A DNA stretch of 64,000 nucleotides from Euborellia annulipes (Eukaryota; Arthropoda; Insecta; Dermaptera; Anisolabididae): positions 1-64,000 of the forward strand of contig JAKCPI010005260.1 of NCBI GenBank assembly GCA_023213315.1, in the 5' to 3' direction. Shown in pieces: positions 33,366-44,825 of the stretch; the stretch's first letter is position 1, and the number at the start of each line of letters is the position of its first letter. The notes under the pieces are model-generated. The model made no database searches, was not told the origin of the DNA, and saw only the letters and a list, made by a program, of their open reading frames with translations. The position numbers were made by a program, and so were the translations under genes.

Positions 33366-33579
33366 TACAGTGAGGGACAATATTAAGTCCCACCCATGCG
33401 TATTCTACTTGTAATTTTTCATTGTTTTTTCTAAAAGAAAATGAAAATCTTTATTGGAAAATTTCTAGGTTTGAACCATGAAAGTTTCGATTAAAAAATA
33501 TATAATATTTTTTTAAAAACAATGAAATAATCACAAGTAGAAAACGCATGGGTGGGACTTAATATTGTCCCTCACTGTA
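33366..33579. mobile_element. Mariner-like MITE, copy 2
   Basis: The same CAGTGAGGGACAATATTAAG termini between TA dinucleotides. It is highly similar to copy 1 across the interior hairpin. Confidence 0.9.
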
Positions 33580-33642
33580 CATTAAGTATTAAAATTATTA
33601 ATTTTAATAACTCTTATCTATGAAAAATAAATTTTTTAAATT

Positions 33643-33735
33643 ACTTGTGGGCGTTGCCGGGGAAGAACAATAACTTCCACGGTCATTGTTGTTAAGCAAT
33701 GACAAAAATTGCCGAACCTTGGGATAGGGGGTGAT
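33643..33735 (-). repeat. SINE-like family F fragment
   Basis: The minus strand reads TGTCATTGCTTAACAACAAT, then GTTATTGTTCTTCCCCGGC. Confidence 0.6.
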
Positions 33736-33762
33736 AGTTTTAAATGTAAATATTGATAACCC

Positions 33763-33882
33763 TTTAAGCCAAGGGGTTTGGGTTTGGATCCCAGGTAGTG
33801 TGCTTTATTTAAATCAATTGGTATAAATGAATGCTTGGCAGTGCTTAACAATAATGAATGCGCTTCCTTCCGGCCAGGCCTT
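33763..33882 (+). repeat. SINE S1 and F fragments side by side
   Basis: GGGTTTGGATCCCAGGTAGT and TTTATTTAAATCAATTGG are S1-like (33763-33838). GCAGTGCTTAACAATAATGA and TTCCTTCCGGCCAGGCC are F-like (33838-33882). Confidence 0.55.
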
Positions 33883-33982
33883 CAATTATAATAATTTATT
33901 TTTTCATTAATATTAATAGGATTATAATTTTAAAGAAAATTCGTATTCAACAAATTTGCGAATATCTTTATTGTAAACTATT

Positions 33983-35088
33983 ATGCCCAATCGCACCGCA
34001 CACTTTAAGTATGACTTAAAATTAAGTATCAACAACCTGGCAACGTTGTAAATTTTAGTGATATTCTGGTGATTTATTTTTAATTTAATAATTTTTTCTT
34101 TTTAATAATCATAAACTAAATTAAATACATATTGTTTATAAATATTATTTCAGAAAAATGAGAAAATCAGAAACAAAATATTAATTTTCATGATTTTTGA
34201 TTAATTAATAGCAATTTTATATATAGGCTACTATATATAAATATTAATAACGATATGTCACTCTATAACAGTGTTTTTCAATCTGTGGGTCGGGACCCCT
34301 AGGGGGTGGCGAAGCCCTACACGAAGGGTAGGCGGCAAAAGGAAAAAGGCAAAGTTCTACACGATAATAAAAACATAATTTCATGGAGAAGGGAAATAGG
34401 TACCAAAATAGAGAAAATCATATAACTTACATAGTCTTTTGATTTACAATCTTTTTGTCGGTCATGAACCAAGAGAATCGCCAGAATTTTTCAACCTGTA
34501 AATTCAAAAAGATTGAAAAACACAGCTCTACTAATATAAGACTGGAAAATTTCGTTTCAAAATTCCAACGGGAAGTTGGTCAGAGCGTGACAGACGGATG
34601 GACCGACAGGCCCTCCTCTAATATAATATAGATCATCCTCGAAAATATAGTTCATATTGTTCATGTTTTTTATAAGAAAAATCGAAATCGAATCCAAAAA
34701 ATGTATTATTATTAGTTAATTAATATTATATTATCAATATTGTTTTTTAGCTTAAGTCATTGCTAAGCCCCCGAAATCGAGGGCTTAAATATTTGGGGGT
34801 TAAGTATGAAATTTAACAAACTTTCATTGTCATCCGTTGCTAACCACGTTCGTTGCTAAGATAACACGTTCTCTGATTGAAAATAAAATAATGTTTCAAG
34901 ACCCAAATGGCGTGAATAAAGATGCCAGGACCCCCAATATATATTTATTAATAAATAACAGTATCGTTTAAGTCTTATAATATTAAATCACAAATAAATC
35001 AGGAGAATATCACTAAAATTTACAACGTTGCCATGTTGCTGATACTTTATTTTAAGTTATACTTAAATTGTGCGGTGCGATTGGGCAT
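33983..35088. mobile_element. 1.1-kb element with ~100-bp terminal inverted repeats
   Basis: ATGCCCAATCGCACCGCACA, then AACGTTGTAAATTTTAGTGA on the left are mirrored at 34988-35088, ending GCGGTGCGATTGGGCAT. The interior contains a hAT-like insertion (34269-34525) and a SINE S1 tail fragment (about 34915-34985) but no transposase. Target duplication not resolved. Only one copy here. Confidence 0.82.
34269..34525. mobile_element. hAT-like nonautonomous element with 8-bp duplication
   Basis: The termini CAGTGTTTTTCAATCTGTGG and AGATTGAAAAACACAG are inverted. They are flanked by CTCTATAA and CTCTACTA, an 8-bp direct repeat matching at six positions. It is inserted inside the 1.1-kb TIR element. 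Confidence 0.75.
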
Positions 35089-35214
35089 TAATGTATAAAA
35101 TAATTACAGAAAATTAGCCAAGTTTTTTTTTAATAATTTATATTTATTTTTTTTTTTAACTAAACAATCAAAATATATTGTATATTGTATTTATTTATTT
35201 TACTTTTTTTCTTA

Positions 35215-35400
35215 AGTATGCTCAGGGGTCTTCTTGTGGGTGCGTGGATGGTCCCCGAACTGGGACTGGCAGTGTCTGTCCTTCCTTCTATATTTTCAAC
35301 AGTCTCAGACCGTGCGACGGGCCGGCCTGTTCTATTTCTTCAGTTCGCAAATAAACCCATTCCGCCAACTCTGCACTGCAGGAATAAGGCTATGAAATAA
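35215..35400 (+). repeat. SINE-like family G
   Basis: TGCTCAGGGGTCTTCTTGTG, GAACTGGGACTGGCAGTGTC, CAGACCGTGCGACGGGCCGG and CACTGCAGGAATAAGGCTAT, closely matching the 23.7-kb copy. Confidence 0.72.
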
Positions 35401-36071
35401 AACAAGACTTTTTTTCTTAAGTCTGAATGGTGCTTTATTTTCTTATCACTCAGTAGAATTTCTTCAATTTTTTTCACATATCCATTGACAATAGATATTT
35501 TATTTATTTCATTTTTTTGACAAATTTAAATACTTAAATTATTGATCTCCTTGGAGACGCGGGACGATTTCCTGTACGTCTATCATTTCCGTTTTCCCAT
35601 TTCGTTTCTCATCATTCTTTCATCAAGGTGATCTCGGGGTTCATTAAAAGTCGACAGTTCATTAGCGGCTTCAATGCATCTCTCTCTCTCCCTGGTTGTG
35701 TTTAAAAATGTTCCACAAGTCAAGTTTATAAAAAAAAAAAAAAAAAATATAAATTAAAAAGAATCTCAGATTCATCATTTAAAAAAACACTTTTGTTTAT
35801 AAAAAGTAAATGAACTTGTATGAAATTACACCTGAATATAATTCGTAGTAAAAAAAAAAAAAACGCTTTCACTCATTTAATGATTTACGAGTTGAGATAA
35901 ATTGAAGAAGCCTTTTTTTTTAAATTTATAATGATATCTGTGAAAGGAGGAGTCACCCTTGAAATACTACTCCGAATATGTCAACTACGTTTGGCATTTC
36001 AGAGTGTTATTTCGATACAAGCAACCTCACCGAATGACCAAACGTTTATTTTGAAGGCTGTAAATTATATG
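35401..36071. other. No gene recognised
   Basis: AT-rich with a CT run near 35685. AACGTTTATTTTGAA near 36043 foreshadows the TIR at 36383, suggesting an older relative. Confidence 0.35.
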
Positions 36072-36323
36072 ATAAAGAAGTTTCGAAATAGTTAACAAAT
36101 ATTGTCAACAGGTAGCGCTGTAGTCGCACCATAGAGTTCTAACACACATTGTTTCATGGATTACTGATTTCATCTACTTTCTTAATTACACTAACCTTAT
36201 TCCAATTTTCCAAAGACTGATCGCTCTTGATTTTAGAGCACACAATGGTGATTCCATATTGGGTCTACAGCAAACTACAAACGCCACCTGCTGACAACAT
36301 TTGGAACTAATTTCGAAACTTTA
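36072..36323. repeat. Inverted-repeat element, ~50-bp arms
   Basis: ATAAAGAAGTTTCGAAATAG, then TTGTCAACAGGTAGCGCTGT on the left are mirrored by CGCCACCTGCTGACAAC and ATTTCGAAACTTTAT on the right. The centre is average GC. Confidence 0.7.
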
Positions 36324-36382
36324 TCTGATTGTTATAGTTTTTCAAAATTGTTTATATAATTCTCCCCCCAAACTGCTTATTT

Positions 36383-36639
36383 GGACCGTTTATTTTGAAA
36401 GTGGTGTAAGTCCATTTTTTTTTTTTTTTTTTTAAATGAGATATCACATAATTTATGCTTAAATTAATGTAAATTTTCTATGTATAACTAGCTAGTGGTA
36501 AATTTCTTTAAAAATTCCCATGTTTTGTACAATTGAAAATTGGTCGGTAAATAGATTTTTTAATAAACAGATATGCTAGCCCTTCATTTTCTCGAAACAA
36601 TAGAAAATGGACTTAGACCACTTTCAAAATAACCGGTCC
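36383..36639. mobile_element. MITE with GGACCGTTTATTTTGAAAGT termini
   Basis: GGACCGTTTATTTTGAAAGT and GTGTAAGTCCATTTT are mirrored by AAAATGGACTTAGACCAC and TTTCAAAATAACCGGTCC. It is 257 bp with no ORF. The first bases resemble family E (GGACCGG), but the rest differs. Confidence 0.85.
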
Positions 36640-37690
36640 ATATAATGCGTGAATGGCTCCATCCCTCTCATTTAGCTATCTGTACTCACTTTTAATTAAC
36701 CAATATAGACCTAAATGTAACACAGTAGGTTTGTTATTATTAGCCTATTGACTAAAATGTTTATTTGGTATTTTTTTTCTGAGATTTTGTCAAATGAATA
36801 TTTTTGAAAAGATCATCTTTATACCAAAGAAGAAATAATGACTCAAAATTCAATTATAGTAAAAGAAAATTAAATATACTTGAAAGAAAATATTCAAAAA
36901 CATTCTACTTTGCTATTTATTTTTATTTAATTGGTACCAAAATCTATTTAAAAAAAAAGGGATATTTTGTATTTTGTATGAAGAATAATTACGGGGACAA
37001 TAAGGAGGAATTTGTTTAGAAACGAAAAGGTGGATCTTCTTCTTGACCCAGGAAGATATTTGGCCACGTGGCATGAGTAAGGAGGGGGGGGGAGTCTCAA
37101 AAGAACCAACCCTCTGCCTTCTATTTTCTTTCTTTGAAAAAGAAAAGCCAACCCTTTTGAGCTAATTCACAAAAGGAACTGTCATGAAATTAAAATACAT
37201 AATTATAAGCATATTATTATATTTCTCGATGGAATTTAATTTTTAGCATTCCATTCCGCAGATTTCATTTTATCACTAGAGATATTAAAAAGTATTATAA
37301 AGAAAGAGAGAAAGAGATAGTATGGTATATTTATATATAAAATCATCCCTTCCACTCGAAAAGTACCCTCATCCCGAGACAATATATGTGACCACAGCAA
37401 GTATACATTCCTGTGGAATTGTTCTTGGGTGGTGGAGAGGGGGTCATATATTGCGAATTCCTACGTCTTTCCAGGAGATATGAGAACAAGAATGGGTGAT
37501 TGCCCTCCTATTCTGCTCTCTCTTTCTCCCCCTTACTACTACATTCATTTCTATTTCTAAAAAAGAGAAAAAACTCATGTCACCCAAATTCGCTAGAATG
37601 AATCACTATAATAAAGGAAAATATTAATAATTATTTTATATTATATATCAAGCCTTTTAGAATCAAACCTTCAACAAGTGCTATTATTAT
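36640..37690. other. No gene recognised
   Basis: AT-rich DNA; a patch at 37350-37530 is of average composition without motif. Confidence 0.4.
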
Positions 37691-37708
37691 TGTAGTTTAT
37701 TTGAATAC

Positions 37709-37742
37709 AACGTTTCGATACTTTTTCATTGGTCTTCTTCAG
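37709..37742 (-). repeat. Solo GAAACGTTG hairpin motif
   Basis: The minus strand reads CTGAAGAAGACCAATG...AGTATCGAAACGTTG. Confidence 0.6.
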
Positions 37743-37926
37743 CTACAGTATAGGAAAATTATGATTATCTGAATTGTTTCTCAAGAAGGTCATACTATGA
37801 GAGAAACCTTGCACTTATTTATTCAATAAAATATCTATATTTGTATAAATTATTTATTAATTATAAATTAACATTAAAATGAAATTAGCTGAATTCAGAG
37901 AAACTTAATTTGTTTTTAAGAAATTA

Positions 37927-38866
37927 TTACTTTTTTTACTTTCTTTTATCTATATATAGGATAATATATTATATAAAGAGAGAAAGTATTGGTCTCATGT
38001 CAAAAATTCGAAGTCGAGATTTTGATGGATATACACGTTTTGAGGTCCACTGAATCTGTCTGTCTGTGAACAATACAGTATCTCAAGTACGAAAAGAGAT
38101 AGAAGGTTGAAATTTTATAATTAAGTTAGGTATACCCCTGTCACGTAATATGCAGCTTTTAATCAAAATCGGCCAAAAAGTACTAGTATTTTACTGATAT
38201 ACAGTGAGGGACAATATTAAGTCCCACACATGCGTTTTCTACTTGTGATTATTTCATTGTTTTTTAAAAAAATATATATTTTAATGGAAACTTTCATGGG
38301 TTCAAACCTAGAAAATTTCCATTAAAGATTTTAATTTTATTTTATAAAAACATTGAAATAATCTCAAGTAGAAAACGCATGTGTGGGACTTAATATTGTC
38401 CCTCACTGTACTTTTTCAGTTTTTTTTTTTTTGATTTTTGCAAAATTCGCTATTAAAATTCATAAATAAATTATTTTTTAGATGCTCTTTAAAATGTATT
38501 TTCTCATTTTGCCCTTGAAATCTTTTGAAGCACACTTCACTCTTGTACTTCATAGGAAAGGAGAAATGGTTACCGTAGTAACAAAATATAAATATTTTCC
38601 ATACAATATAAATTTTATTACATCTTGAATTCAAATGTACCGTACTGTCGGAAACTAAATATATGTTAGACACAAAAAATCTGGTGTGACAAAATTGTTT
38701 TCTAAAAAGAAAATTAATAATAGTGTTAATCACCCCTTCCAAATACAAATTGTACTCTGGTCCGGTGTTACATTTTGAATTATAGAACACAACTTTTGCA
38801 TACCGAAGGTAAGAAAAAGTTGTGTGCTGTGCGACCAGTCACACCATATTTTTCTGATATAGATGT
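37927..38866 (-). repeat. Repeat R1 copy with two internal insertions
   Basis: It starts TTTTTTACTTTCTTTTATC and carries the GTCAAAAATTCGAAGTCGAG, CAATACAGTATCTCAAG and AGATGCTCTTTAAAATGTAT blocks. It ends in the CACACCA palindrome near 38850. A mariner MITE interrupts it at 38200-38410 and a ~98-bp foreign segment splits the palindrome near 38691-38788. Confidence 0.87.
38200..38410. mobile_element. Mariner-like MITE, copy 3, nested in R1
   Basis: CAGTGAGGGACAATATTAAG ends between TA dinucleotides. Removing it and one TA restores TTTACTGAT..TACTTTTTCAG as in other R1 copies, so the insertion site is proven by the intact copies. The interior hairpin orientation is inverted relative to copies 1 and 2. 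Confidence 0.93.
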
Positions 38867-39063
38867 CTCTAGTGCAGATTGCTCTGTTCATCGAGATAAT
38901 CATAGTGTCCAATATTAGATTACAGGTTGTTTTGAAAATAATTAAATTTTAATGTTTGTAAATTATTCTTGTGTGTTTGCACTGCTTGGTTTCTAAAAAC
39001 GACCGGACCAGAGTACAATTTGCATTTGGAAGAGGTGATTAACACTATTATTAATTTTCTTTT
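38705..39063. repeat. Inverted pair spanning the R1 end
   Basis: AAAATTAATAATAGTGTTAA and CAAATTGTACTCTGGTCCGG-type sequence at 38705-38765 is mirrored at 39003-39063. The right half of the R1 palindrome lies between the arms. Either an unknown TIR element captured the R1 end, or the second arm arose by rearrangement. Confidence 0.75.
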
Positions 39064-39069
39064 CAACCA

Positions 39070-41015
39070 TGTCGTTGAGAAAATCTAAAAATAATGCAAA
39101 TTAAAAAAAAATCGACTCAACATAGACCTCACGTGTTTTTTAAATAAAATTCCCTCTTTACATTTTTTTAAATCTGACACTGCCGGGTCAAAATAGTTAA
39201 ATAATTTCCAGTTTTTTTTTCGAGTAGTTTTTTTTTTTCTTATTATAAAAATATAGAGTGAAAAACATGATTTTTTCCTCTCTTATCTTGTGTTACCTTC
39301 TTTTCAAAATTATATAAATATATTAAATCCTTATGAGATATAAAAGTCCCTTATTCCCCCCACTCTCTTTTTAAATGCTTTAGGTGACAGCTATTTTTTT
39401 CTTTTTTTTTCTCTTTCAAATCGTTCCCATATCAAATTTTAGTCCAAACTAGGCCATTCAATGTCATAAGGATTGACAGCGAGGCAACAAATAGTTCAAA
39501 GTTGAATGGGTGGTTTAATTTCTTTTGTATTTTATTGAGTCTTTGGGGTTTAAATCTTCCTCTTTAAAGAAGAAAAAAAAAAAAGTTGAAAATTATTTTT
39601 CAAAAAGTAAATAAATCTAACAAGCTACTGTTAGAAAGGGAAAAAAGAAAATGATACTTGTATATCTGGTGTATTGTAAAATGTAACAATGCAATTCTTC
39701 ACATTAAATTTGTTTAAATTTAAGAAATTAAAAAAAGCAAACGATTAAATAATATAAAAATCTGGTGAGACTTATAATTTATAATTAGGTTAAGCTAATA
39801 ATTTAATTACCAAAAATAATAAATGACTTAAGTATTTATTCACATAATATAGATCTGGCAACATCGTATTTTAACAACTGTTTATGTTGATCTTGCTGTA
39901 GAGTTCAGTTGTATTTTATTTATAATATTACAATGAGTAATGCAAATAAGTTTAGACACAATGGGCGATTTGCGTGAAATTGGGAAAAATGTAAGTGAAA
40001 GCGTGAAACGCGTTTTATTTTAGGCGTTGTTGCCTCACTGGTCTGAGTCACGTGACTTACTTATTTTTAAATATGGCCATCTGACATTTTCGTGAATTTT
40101 TTTGTCTTTCTTGTTAAAATATTTTTTCGTCAGAAAATTTTGATTTTATTTTTAACATATTCTACTGAGGTTAATTGATAAAAATAGAAGATTTTTGTTT
40201 TTTTATCTTAATCAGGAGTGGCTACATAATTCGATATGTATGCGTTTCGTCTACATTCCCTATAGCCTACATGTTAAATTTCAATTTTTTAATATTTAAT
40301 CACTCGATAACCCTTCGGCAGATCTGCTTCAAGAAATTATTTTTATACTTATGTTATAGTGATTAACATATTAAAAAATTAGCCTTTGATCTTTATAAGT
40401 GCCTTAATGTCCAAACAACCTTAAATTGACGTATCTAATTTTTATAGAATTAGTCCTTGTCTTTGTAAGCGAAAGTTATTTCAATTTTTGATTCGCTTCC
40501 CTTAAAAAAAATTTTCTTTCTGTAAATGAATAAATGCTTTTAAATACAAACGCTCTTTAGAAATTTACAATTAAGCTATTTTAAAAAATACTTTTTATTA
40601 ATTCATCTCCTTCAATACTCACTCATTTATGATTAAGAAGAGAAAAAAAATAAATAAATCTTCTGGCCTTTTGTTTGCCGTTAAAAGGAATAAAATTTAT
40701 ATTCATCAGCCGAAGACAATCCTTTCAATCGCGATCAAAAAAAAAAAAAAAAAGAAAAGATGATGGACTTTTAATTGCTGGTACAATATCCGACTAGTTA
40801 GAAGGTGATAAAGACATTTTTATTTTTTTCTTCTTCTTTCTATCGTAAGTAGCAAAGCGAAATAAGGGAGGGGAGGGAGGAAGTGCGCAAAAAAGTTTTT
40901 TCCTCACTCTCTTTCAATAGTCCTCTTTCACACATGACCGGTCATTAAGTTAACTTTTTGAGTTTAAGAATCTCGCTCTCGCTCTTCTTGTACTCGCTGA
41001 CTACGCTCGCTGATG
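39070..41015. other. No gene recognised
   Basis: Strongly AT-rich. A weak R1 palindrome remnant (AAATCTGGTGAGAC) lies near 39757, and GATCTGGCAACATCG near 39852 is faintly like the 1.1-kb element's arm. Confidence 0.4.
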
Positions 41016-41019
41016 AGGG

Positions 41020-41410
41020 TATTTGAACCCACCCAAAAATACCCTCCCCCAATCTGACAGACAGATGCGAAAGCGTTTTTCCTATTCAATGGCCGATTTC
41101 TTTCACACGCCCTTATTTTTGTGACTCTGCTCTAATTGCACGCTCAAGGAGGAGGAGGAGGATTTTTGCAACTCCTTTTTGGCTGGCTGGCAAGACGCTG
41201 ACTGTATAACAATTTTCCGGCGACCAACTAATGCCGTTAATTATAGCCGCTTAATTACTTGGAATAATAGCAGCCCCATCCTGAATGGGGTGGCTGGGAC
41301 GCCGGGAGGTTCCCTCAGGAGCCAAAAAGGGACCTCGACTCGCTTTTCTTCTTTACCTTTCATTTGGATCTACCAAAATGTTATTCTTTGTGAATGGCTT
41401 ATTATAGCAC
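41020..41410. promoter_or_regulatory. Unique GC-richer segment with paired TTAATTA sites
   Basis: TTAATTA occurs at 41237-41243 and 41251-41257, 14 bp start to start, inside CTAATGCCG...AGCCGC...CTTGG. Such pairs suit homeodomain dimers. The surrounding 350 bp are repeat-free. The forward frame (about 78 codons) has no domain. Confidence 0.33.
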
Positions 41411-41514
41411 ACTAATTGATAACTTCATTAAAGCTAGACACGAATTTATAAATATTTATAATTTATTCAATTGCTGTGGTCATTCGTCTTCACGTTAATA
41501 TTAATCTATGTATA

Positions 41515-42140
41515 ATTAGATTAATACGTAGGAAGAGAGGATGTCTGCCAAGCAGGAGATCCCATATCAAACGAAAATCTCAATCCAAGAAAACATTTCG
41601 GCTTTAATGAGATAAGGCCATCTTCAGTTCTTATGTGGATATTGGCAATCTCAAAGTATACACAATTGAGATGATGATAGAGTTATTATATAAAATATAA
41701 AATTTGTACATTAGGTGACGTATGCTTATCAGTTTATATCGCGAAGTCTCAAATGTATATCAATCCTCTCTTCCTACGTAATCTAGGATAGGTGAAAAGG
41801 TGAAGAAATTCTGCAGCTAGTTGTATTTGATTATTTTATTCCCACCACGTTTGACGTTTCGATCCCGGTTGGGATCACCCTCAGAACAGGTGGGTGTTAT
41901 GTATGCGTATATTTGTAAATTTCAATCATATATTATAAACAGAACTATGATTGAAATTTACAAATATATACATACATAACACCCACCTGTTCTGAGGATG
42001 ATCCCAACCGGGATCGAAACGTCAACGTGGTGGGAATAAAATAATCAAATACAACTAACTGCAGATTTTCTTCACCTTTTCACCTATCCTGATTGAACTA
42101 CCAGCTAGAAGTCCTACGTATCTACGTATTAATCTAATCA
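41515..42140. repeat. Two palindromic units within one larger palindrome
   Basis: Outer sequences TTAGATTAATACGTAGGA (41515) and CCTACGTATCTACGTATTAA (about 42113) are inverted. Inside, unit 1 (41528-41780) has GGAAGAGAGGAT/ATCCTCTCTTCC arms and a CTGAAGATGGCC...GCCGAAATG core on the minus strand. Unit 2 (about 41788-42096) has ~130-bp arms with CTGAGGATGATCCC...GGGATCGAAACGTC (plus, 41992-42023). TCCTACGTA flanks unit 2 directly. Confidence 0.75.
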
Positions 42141-42159
42141 TTGAGCAGCCACTTCTCTC

Positions 42160-43689
42160 ATCGACGTCGTTGTTAATCTATAGTTATAGGAAATTCAATA
42201 TTCTTATTTGTCACCCATTCACAGTTAAGCAGTACTTGGTCTTCCTTAATGCGATTGAATTCGGTGTAAGATCTCCAAACTTTTATTATATTACTAACCT
42301 CAGAACTTTTCCACTTGCAACATTATTATCCTAGAATGGTTCTTATTTAAAATCTATTTTTTTTTTGTCATGTACAGTATATTCTCAATCGTTAGGTATT
42401 TTGAACCTTGATGGCAAGCAGCTTCTTAAAATGTGCCTGGTTTACAGGATTCTGAATGTGTGACCTCTTCTCGCTACTCTACTTTTCAAGATGTAAAGGT
42501 TTTATAAGTGTGGGCCCTTCTAATTTTTTTTTTTATTACGCTCATTCGCTTCCCTAAATTAATCTAACTTGAAAAATATAATAGAAAGAGGGTTGAAGCC
42601 ACTAGATAAAAAAAAAAAAATATTTCAGCAAGGGTTTACTCAACCATCTTGAGCTTGCTATATACCGGTATAGTTGATCTTAAAAAGGCACAAAAGTTGT
42701 AATAAATGATTTGAGAGTGGGGCAAATCAACGTTTTTTTTAAACTTGCCCCACTTTCAAAAGCAACTGCTAAAATTATAATTAGAGGTGCTTTAAAATTA
42801 TCAATCTTAATACACAATTGATATATTGACTGCGATTCTCTTCTATTTAAACAATCAATAGCCATCTGTAAAAATAGAAAGATAGAAAAAAGGAAAATTC
42901 ACAAAAAATTGTATATGAATTGTCGAGAAAATGAATAGATCATCCATGGAAATTTTTTTATTAATACAGTATATTATTAATATTATTAATAAGTAGTAAA
43001 ACCGCTTTCGGAAAAATTTTAAACTTTTAAATTTCCCTCCCTGACTACACTTCCTTTTACCAATCAGCGCCCTGACAGGCACCTACACACTACACACAGA
43101 AAGTCAGTGGCTAGCGCTTTGTATAATGATATAAAAGAAATTATGTTATAATAATTTACTTTTATTCTTATTATTATATACCCGACCTTTATATGTAAAG
43201 TGATCATTTCAAAGTTTTTTTTTTCGCGTAAAATACAGGTTTTTGAATCACCTGTGTTATATAGAAGAGAATAGAGAACATACAATCTACAATACACGCT
43301 ATTTTATGAATGATACCTGTCCCAGTGTGACTTTCATTGTGGGCATAATACAACAACATTTCAGGGGTTTTCTTTTTTATTGTTAATAAGACTTCATAAC
43401 AAAGCCCTTTCCGAACAGGGGAATTGAACAGAAGAAATCGTATTTTAACAAAATCAAAGTAAAAAAAAAAAAAAATATAATGTCACCACTACGAATTCAT
43501 TCACAAAGTATGGGACTTGGGTCTGCTAATAATAATTTTATTAGGGAATTCACTATACGATTCAACAAACACTTTGCCCTTGTCCCTTCGAGCAGAGACT
43601 ACGCCTTACCTTACTTTCTTCACTTCCCTTCTTGTCCTTTATTCAATTTAATTTGCCCTCATTTCATTTTCTAAATTTACATGTCTTCA
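42160..43689. other. No supported gene
   Basis: A short frame after an acceptor-like site at 42377 is discussed among rejected items. A small hairpin with GTGGGGCAA/TTGCCCCAC is at 42717-42755. Otherwise AT-rich. Confidence 0.4.
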
Positions 43690-43940
43690 ATCTAAGAACG
43701 GATATAAGGGGCGTAAACGGGGTAATTACCCCCTTCCCCGATATTTGAGAAAAATATTTTTCTTGGAAATTAAATTTTATTTTCAATATCAAAAATACTT
43801 AAAATTTTTTTTTATATATAAACAAGCAGAGAATACAACTTTAAATTACTGAAAGTAAGATAAAGTTGTGTGCTGTGCAATTATTCACACCAGATTACCT
43901 CCCCCCCTCCGAAAAACTCATCTGGATCCGCTCTTGCTTC
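43690..43940. mobile_element. Composite TIR element, second copy
   Basis: ACGGATATAAGGGGCG, then GGTAATTACCCCC, with the interior AAGTTGTGTGCTGTGC and TTCACACCAGATTACC, and the end TCTGGATCCGCTCTTG. Same order as 31525-31815. Confidence 0.7.
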
Positions 43941-44087
43941 AATCCTGAATGACAAAAAATAAAATTAACCAGAAACAATGAAATTTTCCATTACAAAATT
44001 TCTGTTTAGATCTCTTTCTTTTAAAAAAATTTAAAGAATTTTTTTAATTTAATAGATTTCTCCCCTTGTCGTTTTAATTGCCATTAA

Positions 44088-44486
44088 GGTGCGCGTCTCA
44101 AAAAGCCATTAGAATACGATTCACTACCGAGTTACTCTAGGCGGCAAGAGATGGCGTTGGTTTTTCCCATAGGAATACAAGGGATTTATTTGATTTCATG
44201 TGAAAGATTCCAGCTAATTAATTAAAGGCAAAAAATTAATTATTTTTTAACACAATGATTACTAATTTAATTATCTATAAGATATAGAGCGAATTTTTTG
44301 AAAATATCTTTTATTTAATCCGATAAATCTAAAAAAAAAAAATTAATTTTTTCGAAAATCAAAAAAAGGGCTTCTATAAGTTGTAGATATTTTAAATAGC
44401 TTTAATTAAAAAAAAAAATCGAGGTCGATAGCTTAAAAATTGTGGCCGCTGGAATCTCCCAAAATTAGCACCCTGAGACGCGCACC
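44088..44486. mobile_element. TTAA-flanked nonautonomous element
   Basis: GGTGCGCGTCTCA and TGAGACGCGCACC are perfect inverted ends, each directly flanked by TTAA (44084-44087 and 44487-44490). TTAA duplication is characteristic of piggyBac-type (also Kolobok) insertion. It is 399 bp with no transposase. Confidence 0.82.
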
Positions 44487-44825
44487 TTAATTTGTCTAAT
44501 ATTCTAAACTGCGCATGCGTGGTTTGCCTCTCAGCAGATTTGATATCGAAATATTCCCTCTTTTTATTGGCAAATTTAATTTTTAAATTCATATTGACTA
44601 TGGTTATATACGAGATAGGTACAGTCAGGTGTAGGCCTAAATAATTTTATTCTTTGGACTTTTTTAGGGAAATACGCGTAAAATGGTTTTATTTACCGTT
44701 GACTATAAATTTCTATATTTTTATTTTTAAACAAGCAAAGTATTTCCTAGTCCTCAAGAAGGAAATAAATTCCGGCTCTCAGCATCAATTCCAACACCAT
44801 GCATATAGTTGTTTATTTATAATAG

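Noticed and set aside
42378..42463. Frame YSQSLGILNLDGKQLLKM... after an acceptor-like TGTACAG
   Set aside because: Resembles SAM/PNT-type wording only over about ten residues, ends in a stop after 28 codons, and lacks flanking domain residues. Probably chance.
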